NCBI RefSeq assembly: GCF_001447195.1 | Contig: NZ_LFRI01000386.1 | Location: 248,001 to 312,000, forward strand | Direction: 5' to 3' | Length of the DNA stretch: 64,000 nucleotides | Source of the DNA: Aquabacterium parvum | Lineage (GTDB): Bacteria > Pseudomonadota > Gammaproteobacteria > Burkholderiales > Burkholderiaceae_C | Shown: piece after piece, positions 53,518-61,588 of the stretch | Layout: each line of letters opens with the position of its first letter | How positions within the stretch are numbered: the stretch's first letter is position 1 | The notes under the pieces: model-generated | What the model was told of the DNA's origin: nothing | Seen by the model: only the letters and a program-made list of their open reading frames with translations | The model's database searches: none | Program-made: the position numbers and the translations under genes

Positions 53518-53772
53518 ATGCCCCGAGCCCCTGACATGCCCTCTGCCGCCTCCATCCCCTCGCTGAACGAGCAGGTCGATCAACGCCTGACCGAGCTGGA
53601 GATCAAGGCCGCCTTCACCGAAGACCTGGTGGAAGAACTCAACCGCACCATCGTGCGCCAGCAACAGCAGATCGACTTGCTGGTGCGCGAGCTGCTGCAG
53701 TTGCGTGACCAGGCCGATTCGGCACAGCCTGGCTTTCGCAGCCTGCGGGACGAGCTCCCGCCGCACTATTGA
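53518..53772 (+). CDS. slyX: SlyX-family coiled-coil protein
   Basis: An 84-residue helical protein: VDQRLTELEIKAAFTEDLVE and LNRTIVRQQQQIDLLVRELL are SlyX-like, with a PPHY terminus typical of the family. Function unknown. Starts at 53518, or at the second ATG, 53536. Confidence 0.88.
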   Translation: MPRAPDMPSAASIPSLNEQVDQRLTELEIKAAFTEDLVEELNRTIVRQQQQIDLLVRELLQLRDQADSAQPGFRSLRDELPPHY

Positions 53773-53855
53773 ATTGCGCCGGCTTGGACCCCTTGTTGAG
53801 CCCCTGACCCGGCTCAAGTTTCACATCGCGCTTGTCGATAGCCCGTCACGGGCGT

Positions 53856-53890
53856 AGGCTGTGGGTTCACCAGCCTGTCGCGGCTTTTTT
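53856..53890 (+). terminator. Hairpin and T-run between slyX and the HD-GYP gene
   Basis: AGGCTG (53856-53861) pairs with CAGCCT (53871-53876), followed after 8 bases by six Ts (53885-53890). It may end slyX transcription. The adjoining AAGGAGGG is the ribosome binding site of the next gene. Confidence 0.4.
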
Positions 53891-53907
53891 GTGCACAAGG
53901 AGGGTTC

Positions 53908-54843
53908 ATGGGCATGATGGCGTTTTTCACCCGTCGGGATCCGGCGGCGTGGGCCATGCGCCCGGAAACGCAGCGCGAGGCCATCGTTGGCAGCCTGCTG
54001 GCCTGGGCCTGGGCCGTCGAAGCCCGTGACCCCTGGACAGGCGGCCACCTCTGGCGCGTGGCCCGCTACACCGAGTTGCTGGCCGACCGCGCCGGCATGG
54101 CGCCCCAGGAGCGCGCGCAGGTGGCGCTGGCCGCTTTCGTGCACGACCTGGGCAAGCTTGCTGTGCCGGACGCCCTGTTGCGCCAGCGCGAACCCCTGAG
54201 CGAAGCCGATCACGCCGTCATGCGCACCCATCCCGAAATGGGCGCGCGCCTGCTGGCCGGTCACCCCTATGGCCCCTTGGTGCACGACATCGTGTTGCTG
54301 CACCACGAAACCCCCGATGGCCAGGGCTACCCCCGCGGGCTGAGCGGTCCGACCATCCCCACCGGGGCGCGCATCGTGGGCCTGTGTGACGCGTTCGACG
54401 CCATGACCACCCGCCGAGCCTGGCGCGACGCCATGAGCGTGGACGAGGCCCTGTCGGCCATCGAGGTGCAACTCGGTCGCCAGTTCGATGACTTCCTGGG
54501 CCGGCATTTCCTGGCCCTGGCCCGTGAAGGCGCCCTGCAGGGCATCATCGGGCACAGCGACGAAGGCATGCCGCTTCAGCACTGCGCCACCTGTGGCCCG
54601 ACCATGGTGCAAAGGCGCGAGCACCGCATCGGCGAGCACCTGCATTGCCCGGTCTGCGGTGCCCGGCATCGACTGGTGGCGGCTGCAGGCGCTGTCGCCG
54701 GACCACGTGCGTTGATCGCCGAGCCCACCGGTGCCTTTGGCTCGCCCATGGACATGCTGCCGCAACCGGATCACGCGCTCATCCGCCGGTTCGTGCAGGA
54801 CACGGTCGGCCTGGCCGTGCAAGCGGGCTACGCGCCTGCCTGA
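53908..54843 (+). CDS. HD-GYP domain protein with C-terminal zinc ribbon
   Basis: A 311-residue protein with an HD-GYP phosphodiesterase domain (about 25-205): GGHLWRVARY, HDLGKLAVPD (HD pair), LHHETPDGQGYPRG (HHE and GYP motifs). It should hydrolyse cyclic-di-GMP. After it comes a four-cysteine module (CATC ... CPVC, about 230-255) of zinc-ribbon appearance and a short tail. Strong AAGGAGGG ribosome binding site. Confidence 0.9.
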   Translation: MGMMAFFTRRDPAAWAMRPETQREAIVGSLLAWAWAVEARDPWTGGHLWRVARYTELLADRAGMAPQERAQVALAAFVHDLGKLAVPDALLRQREPLSEADHAVMRTHPEMGARLLAGHPYGPLVHDIVLLHHETPDGQGYPRGLSGPTIPTGARIVGLCDAFDAMTTRRAWRDAMSVDEALSAIEVQLGRQFDDFLGRHFLALAREGALQGIIGHSDEGMPLQHCATCGPTMVQRREHRIGEHLHCPVCGARHRLVAAAGAVAGPRALIAEPTGAFGSPMDMLPQPDHALIRRFVQDTVGLAVQAGYAPA

Positions 54844-54933
54844 GGCCTGTTCCCAGATGGTGGCAAGCGCTGTGACACACTGCGCCGTTCGCGGGCTGCT
54901 GTGCGGGGCCCCGTCACCCTCGGCCGAACCCAC

Positions 54934-55841
54934 ATGACCGCTTTCGATCGATTCCTCCTCTTCGGGGTCGTCCCCCTCGTCGCCCTCATCACCGTGCTGG
55001 AAGGCTGGTGGCTGTCCCGACGCGCCCGCACCGGGGCCGGCGAGGCCTACGACTGGGGCGCCCCGGCATGTCGGTGCTCGACCTGGTCACGCGCCTGCTG
55101 GTCAACCTTTACGTGCCTTTTGCCTTGTCCACCCCGGTGACCAACTGGGCGCGCGAGCACCGCCTGGCCGACCTGCAGCTCGATGGCTGGCAGGCCTTCC
55201 TGCTGCTCTTTTTCGGGCTGGAGTTTTGCTACTACTGGTTCCACCGCGCCTCGCACCGCATGCGATGGTTCTGGGTCAACCACTCCATTCACCACTCGCC
55301 CAACCAGCTCAACCTGGCGGCGGCCGTTCGCATCGGCATCTTCGGCAAGGTCACGGGCACTTTCGTGTTCTTCGTGCCGCTGGTGTGGCTGGGCTTTGAC
55401 GCCAAGCTGGTGGGCCTGGCGCTGACGGTGAACCTGCTGTATCAGTTCTGGATCCACGCCACCTGGTTGCCCAGGCTGGGCTGGCTGGAGGGCATCCTCA
55501 ACACGCCTTCTGCACACCGGGTGCACCACGCTTGCAACCCGCAGTACATCGACGCCAATTACGGCGGCGTGCTGCTGATCTTCGACCGCCTGTTCGGCAC
55601 CTACGTGCCCGAGCGAGACGACGTCAAACTGCGCTACGGCCTGGTCAAGCCCATCCTGAGCAACAACCCGTTGAAGGTGTGGTTCACCGGCTGGCTCGAC
55701 CTGCTGCGTGACCTGGCCTCGGCGCGCAGCCTGCGCGAGGCGATGGGCTACGTCGTGATGCCGCCTGGCTGGCGTCCCGGCCTGCCTGTGCCCCGCGCCG
55801 ATCGCGCCGACCGCGATGCGGTGGAGGTGTCCCAGCCGTGA
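54934..55841 (+). pseudogene. Sterol desaturase/fatty acid hydroxylase-family gene with frameshift
   Basis: The N-terminus (MTAFDRFLLFGVVPLVALIT to EAYDWG) reads in one frame from 54934, and the rest (MSVLDLVTRLLVNLY onward) in another from about 55062-55068, to the stop at 55841. One inserted base near 55061-55067 (a CCCCGG run) would join them. Histidine boxes HRASH, HSIHH and HRVHH, which bind di-iron, lie in the second part. Either a recent frameshift, a sequencing error, or translation from the ATG at 55068 without the first membrane segment. Confidence 0.75.
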
Positions 55842-57406
55842 GCGTGACCGTGCCGGACGCCCAGCGTCGACTCGTTGACCGCCTGCATGAGCGGCTGCTG
55901 GAGCAGGCGCATGGCCATGGCGTGGCGCGCATCGAGACGCACCTGAGCTGGGTGCTGGTCACGCCCACCGAGGCTTTCAAGGTCAAGAAGGCGGTGGACC
56001 TGGGTTTTGTGGACCAGCGGGGTCGCGAGGCGCGTCGCCAGGCTTGCGAAAACGAGGTGCGCCTCAACCGACGCACAGCGCCTTCGCTGTACCTCGGGGT
56101 GCGCGGCATCGATGCCACGGGGCAGTGGGTGCTGCCCGACGATCGCCAAGCTGTGGACCACGCCGTGCACATGCGTCGCTTCGACCCGGCGGCCACGCTC
56201 GATCACCTGTTGTTGCCCGGTCAGGGCCTGGATGCGGGTGTGGCCGAAGGTTGCATCGACCAACTCATCGACCAGGTCGTGGCCATGCACGCGCAGGCCC
56301 GCCACGTCACGCACGGTGGCTTGCCCGATGATTTGCGCCGCGCCACCCACGAGTCTGCGGAGACCTGGCGCTCGGTGTGCGCCAGCCCCGAACAATGGGG
56401 CCGCGTGGACAGCGTGCTGCACGACATCGCGCAGCGCGAGCAGGCGCTCGACGCCTTGCTGCGCCAGCGTCGCACCGACGGCTTCGTGCGCGAGTGCCAT
56501 GGTGACCTGCACCTGGGCAACGTCTGCGTGTTCGAAGGCCGCGTCACGGTGTTCGATGCCATCGACTTCTGCGAGCCCCTGCGCACGCTGGACGTGATGA
56601 ACGACCTGGCCTTCCTGATGATGGACCTGCTGGTGCGCGGGCAGCCGCAACTGGCCTGGCGTGCCTTGTCGCGCTACCTCGATGCCACGGGTGACCACGC
56701 GGGCATCCCGCTGCTGGCGTCGGCCATGGCCTGGCGCGCGCTGGTGCGCTTCAAGGTGGAGCGGCTCAAGGGCGATCCGCAGGCCGATGCCTGGGCCGAG
56801 CGTTACCTGTCCGGGGCGCTGCGCCTGCTGGCGCCGCGCCAGCCGGTGCTGGTCGCCATGCAGGGGGTCTCGGGCAGTGGCAAGTCGGCGATCTCGCAGC
56901 GCCTGCTGGCCTGGCTGGGCGCGATCCGCTTGCGCTCCGATGTCGAACGCCACCGCCTGGCTCGGCCTGGCGAGCCCGCCGATTACGCCCCGCATGCACG
57001 AGACGAGGTCTACGACACCCTGTTCGACCGGGCCGAGGGACTGTTGAGGGCCGGGCAGCGCGTGGTGCTGGACGCCACCTTCCTGCGCGCCGATCAGCGC
57101 CAGCGTGTGCAGGAGCTGGCCGAGCGCCTGCAGGTGCCCTGGGCCTGGGTGCAGTGCGAAGCCCCGGTCGAAGTGATGCTGGCCCGCCTGGCTGCCAGGC
57201 AGGGCGATGCCTCCGAGGCCGATGGCAGGGTGCTCTTGCACCAACTGGCCCACACCCTCGAGCCCTTCGAGGAGTCGCAGCAAGCCCGCCTCATGCACGT
57301 GAGCACGACATTGCCGTTGACGCACTGGGAGGCCCCCGCTTCGTGGTTGCCTCTGTGGTGCCTGTTGGGGCTGCCTCCGTTCAACGTGGAGCAGGCTCAG
57401 GGCTGA
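55838..57406 (+). CDS. APH-like kinase fused to P-loop nucleotide kinase
   Basis: A 522-residue protein with an N-terminal aminoglycoside phosphotransferase-like part (about 15-300; CHGDLHLGNVCVF with catalytic Asp, then VFDAIDFCEP) and a C-terminal AAA/zeta-like P-loop domain (about 345-505; MQGVSGSGKSAIS). Starts at GTG 55838, overlapping the previous stop. Fusions of this type exist in proteobacteria; the substrate is unknown and antibiotic resistance should not be assumed. Confidence 0.82.
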   Translation: MSVTVPDAQRRLVDRLHERLLEQAHGHGVARIETHLSWVLVTPTEAFKVKKAVDLGFVDQRGREARRQACENEVRLNRRTAPSLYLGVRGIDATGQWVLPDDRQAVDHAVHMRRFDPAATLDHLLLPGQGLDAGVAEGCIDQLIDQVVAMHAQARHVTHGGLPDDLRRATHESAETWRSVCASPEQWGRVDSVLHDIAQREQALDALLRQRRTDGFVRECHGDLHLGNVCVFEGRVTVFDAIDFCEPLRTLDVMNDLAFLMMDLLVRGQPQLAWRALSRYLDATGDHAGIPLLASAMAWRALVRFKVERLKGDPQADAWAERYLSGALRLLAPRQPVLVAMQGVSGSGKSAISQRLLAWLGAIRLRSDVERHRLARPGEPADYAPHARDEVYDTLFDRAEGLLRAGQRVVLDATFLRADQRQRVQELAERLQVPWAWVQCEAPVEVMLARLAARQGDASEADGRVLLHQLAHTLEPFEESQQARLMHVSTTLPLTHWEAPASWLPLWCLLGLPPFNVEQAQG

Positions 57407-57975
57407 GTGCTTGAGGGCAGCAGGCCGGCAACCAGCCCGGCCACCGTCAGGTCCAGCATGACGTCCAGGGTGTGGCCTGGGTCGCGGCCATCGAGCAGGT
57501 TGAGCCGATCGAGTTCGACCAGCCCATGCAGCCCCGCCCACAGGGCCATGCCGACGTCTTGTGGATCGTGGGCCAAGGGCAGGGCGCCAGACAGCTCCAG
57601 CACGAAGGCCCAGATGGCGTCGTGGCTGGGCGAGGTGTGTTCGCCGCAGCGCACCTCGGCCATCTTGACCTGGTAGAGCGCGGGCCGCGAGCGGGCGAAG
57701 TCCAGGTAGGCGCGGGCCAGTGCGCGCAGCGCGAGCAGCGGGGGCTGGCCTTCGCTGGCTTGGCGCAAGGCGGCCAGCAAGATGCTGCTGCCGGCCTCGG
57801 CCAGCGCCGCCACCAGCTCGGCTTTACCGGGGTAGTAACGGTACAGCGCGTTGGGTGCCACCTGCAACTCGGCGGCCACGGCGCGCATCGACAGGGCCTG
57901 CGAGCCCTCGCGCTCGAGCACGCCCAGGGCCACCTCCAGGATGGCTTCTTGGCTGAGCTTGCGGGGGTAGGACAT
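57397..57975 (-). CDS. TetR-family transcriptional regulator
   Basis: A 192-residue TetR-type regulator with an N-terminal helix-turn-helix (about 8-55; AILEVALGVLEREGSQALS; VAAELQVAPNALYRYYPGK) and a ligand-binding C-terminal domain. It diverges from the molybdenum hydroxylase genes across 56 bp and probably represses them. Convergent with, and overlapping by 10 bp, the kinase gene. Confidence 0.9.
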   Translation of the reverse strand: MSYPRKLSQEAILEVALGVLEREGSQALSMRAVAAELQVAPNALYRYYPGKAELVAALAEAGSSILLAALRQASEGQPPLLALRALARAYLDFARSRPALYQVKMAEVRCGEHTSPSHDAIWAFVLELSGALPLAHDPQDVGMALWAGLHGLVELDRLNLLDGRDPGHTLDVMLDLTVAGLVAGLLPSSTQP

Positions 57976-58031
57976 GCGGGCGAATGTACCCGGGTTGACG
58001 GATGCGTTGTGCAAAGTGTACGCTGTCCACC

Positions 58032-58505
58032 ATGATTCAGTTCCAGCTCAATGGCCGCCCCGTGCAGGCCGACGTCGAACCCGACATGCCCCTGCTGTGG
58101 GTGCTGCGCGATGAACTCGGCCACACCGGCACGAAGTTCGGCTGCGGGGTGGGCGCCTGTGGCGCTTGCACGGTGCACCTGCAGGGCGCGGCCATCCGCT
58201 CGTGCGTGATACCGGTGGTGGCGGTGGCCGGCCAGTCGGTGCAGACCATCGAGGCCGAAGGCGATGCGGTGCTGGAGCGCCTGCAGGCGGCCTGGGTCCA
58301 GCACCAGGTGCCGCAATGTGGCTACTGCCAAAGCGGCATGCTGATGGCCGCAGCCTCGCTGCTGCGCCAGAACCCGCACCCGAGCGATGTCGACATCGAC
58401 GCGGCCATGACCAACCTGTGCCGCTGCGGCACCTACGTGCGCGTTCGTGCCGCCATCCACACGGCGGCCGAGACGCCCGCTCCGCCGAAGACGGAGATCG
58501 CATGA
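58032..58505 (+). CDS. Isoquinoline/aldehyde-type oxidoreductase, [2Fe-2S] small subunit
   Basis: A 157-residue protein with the plant-type cluster ([12 protein letters not shown]) and a second C-x2-C...C-x1-C set ([15 protein letters not shown]). These two [2Fe-2S] sites mark the IorA-like subunit of molybdenum hydroxylases. The stop overlaps the next start (ATGA). The substrate is unknown. Confidence 0.93.
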   Translation: MIQFQLNGRPVQADVEPDMPLLWVLRDELGHTGTKFGCGVGACGACTVHLQGAAIRSCVIPVVAVAGQSVQTIEAEGDAVLERLQAAWVQHQVPQCGYCQSGMLMAAASLLRQNPHPSDVDIDAAMTNLCRCGTYVRVRAAIHTAAETPAPPKTEIA

Positions 58506-60838
58506 AGCCGCGTGTTGACGCCAGCCGCCGCCGCTTCCTGCTCGCGGGTGCCGCGCTGGGCGGCGGCCTGCTGGTCGGCTGCAGTGCCCCCACGCCCGAA
58601 GACCGCCTGGGCAGCCCCGATGTGCTGCCCGTGCGCGAAGGCCACGTCGCCCTCAATGGCTGGGTGCGCATCGCCACCGATGGCACCGTGACGGTGGCCG
58701 TGCCGCGCGCCGAGATGGGGCAGGGCGTGTTCACCGCTTTGCCCCTGCTGCTGGCCGAAGAGCTCGATGCCGACTGGGACGACGTGCGTTCCGAGCCCGC
58801 CCCGGTCGACCGCATCTACGCCAACCAGGCCATGATGCTCAACGCCTTGCCCTTCGGTGTCGAAGAAGAAGGCTGGATGGTGCGCGCCGGGTCGGCCGCG
58901 CTCGAGCGCCTGGGCAGCGTGCTGTCGCTGCAGGCCACCGGCGGCTCCAGCAGCATCCGCGACGCCTGGGGCCCACTGCGCGTGGCCGGTGCCACCGCAC
59001 GCGCCATGCTCGTGCAGGTCGCTGCCAAGCGCTGGCAGGTCGACGCCAGCACTTGTCGCACCGAGGCGGGCCGCGTCATCCACCCCGATGGTCAGCGCAA
59101 GCTGGGCTATGGCGAACTGGCCGCAGACGCCGCCGTGCTCGCCCCGCCCGAGCGCGTCCGCTTGAAGGACCCCAAGCAGTTCCGACTGATCGGCCGCGCT
59201 GCGCCTCGCCAGGACATCCCCGCCAAGGTCAATGGCTCGGCCGTGTTCGGCGTCGATGTGCGCGTGCCCGGCATGGTCTACGCCGCCTTGATCCAGGCGC
59301 CGGTCTTCGGCGCCGATGTCGTGTCCTTCGATGGCAGCGAGGCCCTCAAGCAGCGCGGCATCCTGCAGGTGGTCCGCATCCCGCACGCGGTGGCGGTGAT
59401 CGCCGACAACTGGTGGCGTGCCAAGCAAGCACGCGAGAGGGTCAAGGTGCAGTGGACGGCCACGCCCCACGACGCCTACACCTCGCAGGACCTGGCTCGC
59501 GCGGCCGACGAAGCGCTGCGCGATGGTTTCGGCATGCCGTATGTCATGCGTGGTGATGCCGAAGGGCGCATCGAGCAGGCGCGACACAGCGGGGCAGGGC
59601 GAGCGCAGGATGGCACTCCGGCAAAGGGCGCCGGACCTCGCGTGCTCGAAGCGCGGTATCACGCGCCGCACCTGGCTCACGCTGCACTGGAGCCGATCAA
59701 CTGCACGGCCCGCGTGCACGAGGGCCGTGTCGAGCTGTGGGTGTCGACCCAGGTGGCTTCGCTGGCGCGCTGGCGGGCGGCCCAGGTGGCCGGTGTCGAC
59801 ACCGAGCAGGTCACGCTGCACCTGGCGCTGGTGGGCGGTGGCTTCGGTCGTCGCCTGGAGGTCGACATGGTCGAGCAAGCGGTGCAACTGGCCATGCAGA
59901 CGCAAGGCAAGCCCGTCAAGATGGTATGGACGCGCGAGGAAGACACCCAGCACGACTTCTACCGACCCGCGGCCTGGGCCGATTTCCGGGCTGCGCTCGA
60001 CGAGCAGGGGCGCGTCATCGCCTGGCACAACCGGGTCGCGGCCCAGCCGCCCACCAACATGGCCACGGTGCGCCTGTTGCCCTGGGCGTCGAGCAAGCTG
60101 CCAGACAAGAGTCAGATCGAAGGTGCCTTTGATGTGCCCTATGCCATCGAGCACATGAAGGTGCAGCAGCTGCAGCTGGAGTCGCCCGTGCCCGTGGGCT
60201 TCTGGCGCAGCGTGGGGCACTCGTACAACGCCTTTTTCACCGAATGTTTTGCCGACGAACTGGCGCACGCCGAAGGCGCCGACCCGTTGGCCTGGCGGCG
60301 CGCGCGTCTGGGCTCTCAACCCCGTCACCGCGCGGTGCTCGACGAGGTCGCGCGTCGCTCGGGATGGGGCACGCCTTTGCCCGCCGGGCGCGCCCGGGGC
60401 ATCGCCTTGCAAGGCAGCTTCGGCTCCATTTGCGCGCAGGTGGTCGAGGCCTCGCTCGAGGGCGGCGAGGTGCGCGTGCACCGCGTCACCTGCGTCATCG
60501 ATTGCGGCGTGGTGGTGCACCCCGACACGGTGGTGGCGCAGATGCAAGGCAGTGTCGCGTTCGCGCTGACGGCGGCTTCGCATGGCGAAATCACCGTGGC
60601 GCAAGGGCGGGTGCAACAAAGCAGCTTCCCTGACCAGCCACTGCTGCCCATGGCGCGCATGCCGCGGGTCGATGTGCACCTGATGCCCAGCGCTCACCCA
60701 CCCGGTGGCGTGGGCGAGCCGGGCGTCCCGCCGCTGGCGCCTGCCCTGGCCAACGCGCTGTTTGCCCTGACCGGCGAGCGACTGCGCAGCTTGCCTTTGC
60801 GCCCCCAAGCCAGGGGCGACGTCACGGCGGTGTCCTGA
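58502..60838 (+). CDS. Molybdenum hydroxylase large subunit (IorB-like)
   Basis: A 778-residue molybdopterin-binding subunit with an N-terminal Tat-type signal ([15 protein letters not shown]) and a Cys just after (LLVGC), which could be a lipobox. Further features: AEMGQGVFT, the molybdopterin region, GGGFGRRLE and [10 protein letters not shown] near the C-terminus with the glutamate of the active site. Substrates in the family are N-heterocycles or aldehydes. Transcribed with the small subunit. Confidence 0.92.
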   Translation: MKPRVDASRRRFLLAGAALGGGLLVGCSAPTPEDRLGSPDVLPVREGHVALNGWVRIATDGTVTVAVPRAEMGQGVFTALPLLLAEELDADWDDVRSEPAPVDRIYANQAMMLNALPFGVEEEGWMVRAGSAALERLGSVLSLQATGGSSSIRDAWGPLRVAGATARAMLVQVAAKRWQVDASTCRTEAGRVIHPDGQRKLGYGELAADAAVLAPPERVRLKDPKQFRLIGRAAPRQDIPAKVNGSAVFGVDVRVPGMVYAALIQAPVFGADVVSFDGSEALKQRGILQVVRIPHAVAVIADNWWRAKQARERVKVQWTATPHDAYTSQDLARAADEALRDGFGMPYVMRGDAEGRIEQARHSGAGRAQDGTPAKGAGPRVLEARYHAPHLAHAALEPINCTARVHEGRVELWVSTQVASLARWRAAQVAGVDTEQVTLHLALVGGGFGRRLEVDMVEQAVQLAMQTQGKPVKMVWTREEDTQHDFYRPAAWADFRAALDEQGRVIAWHNRVAAQPPTNMATVRLLPWASSKLPDKSQIEGAFDVPYAIEHMKVQQLQLESPVPVGFWRSVGHSYNAFFTECFADELAHAEGADPLAWRRARLGSQPRHRAVLDEVARRSGWGTPLPAGRARGIALQGSFGSICAQVVEASLEGGEVRVHRVTCVIDCGVVVHPDTVVAQMQGSVAFALTAASHGEITVAQGRVQQSSFPDQPLLPMARMPRVDVHLMPSAHPPGGVGEPGVPPLAPALANALFALTGERLRSLPLRPQARGDVTAVS

Positions 60839-60844
60839 GTCCGC

Positions 60845-61501
60845 ATGTTGGTGAACCCCGCATCGCCTCCCGCACCTCGGGTCGTGGCCCTGGTGCTGGC
60901 CGCCGGTCGCGCTCGCCGCTTTGGCTCTGACAAGAGGCAGGCCTGCCTGCCCGATGGCCGCAGCCTGTTGCAAGCCGTGCTGCAGACGCAGCTGCAAGCC
61001 TGCAGCGATGTGCGTGTGCTGCTGCGCGAGGGCGACGACTGGGGCCAGGCCTTGTGCGCGCAGTGGGGTGCGGCGTGGCAGGTGGTCCCCGATGCCGACC
61101 AGGGCATGGGGCACACCCTTGCGGCCGGACTGCGTGCGCTCGTGACCGAGGAGGTGGTGGGCACTGGCGGCGACCACGGTGATGCCCAGTGCGCAGCCCA
61201 CGGCGCCCGTCGCTTCGACGCTGCCCTTGTGGCGCTGGCCGACATGCCCGCCGTGCAGCCCGACACCGTGCGCGCCCTGATCGAGGCCTTTCACCGAGAC
61301 GGCCGACTGGCCTGGCCCTGGTACGCGGGCCGGCCGGGCCACCCACGCCTGCTGCCCCGCTCGAGCTGGCCCGCTTTGCTCGACCTGCAGGGCGACGAGG
61401 GGGCGCGTCAGCGGCTGGACTGGTCCTTGGCCACGCGGGTCGATGTGCCCGACGCTGGCATCCTCGTCGACATCGACACACCTGGCGACCTGGGCGGCTA
61501 A
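60845..61501 (+). CDS. MocA/MobA-like molybdenum cofactor nucleotidyltransferase
   Basis: A 218-residue nucleotidyltransferase with the N-terminal signature LVLAAGRARRFGSDKR, ADMPAVQPDTVRALIE and a GHPRLLPR segment. Such proteins attach CMP or GMP to molybdopterin for the neighbouring hydroxylase. It begins 6 bp after the large subunit, so it belongs to that operon. MocA-type (CTP) is likely given the enzyme family but not proven. Confidence 0.88.
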   Translation: MLVNPASPPAPRVVALVLAAGRARRFGSDKRQACLPDGRSLLQAVLQTQLQACSDVRVLLREGDDWGQALCAQWGAAWQVVPDADQGMGHTLAAGLRALVTEEVVGTGGDHGDAQCAAHGARRFDAALVALADMPAVQPDTVRALIEAFHRDGRLAWPWYAGRPGHPRLLPRSSWPALLDLQGDEGARQRLDWSLATRVDVPDAGILVDIDTPGDLGG

Positions 61502-61588
61502 CATCCCGTCCAGGCTCTCTGCAGCGCGGCTGCAGTCCGGCTTGGTCCGATCACCTTTTGCTTGCCTGCGGTGCACTCCCGCCTTGCC

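Noticed and set aside
55838-57406. Aminoglycoside resistance gene, from the APH-like domain
   Set aside because: The fusion to a P-loop kinase and chromosomal housekeeping context speak against resistance; the fold alone does not define the substrate.
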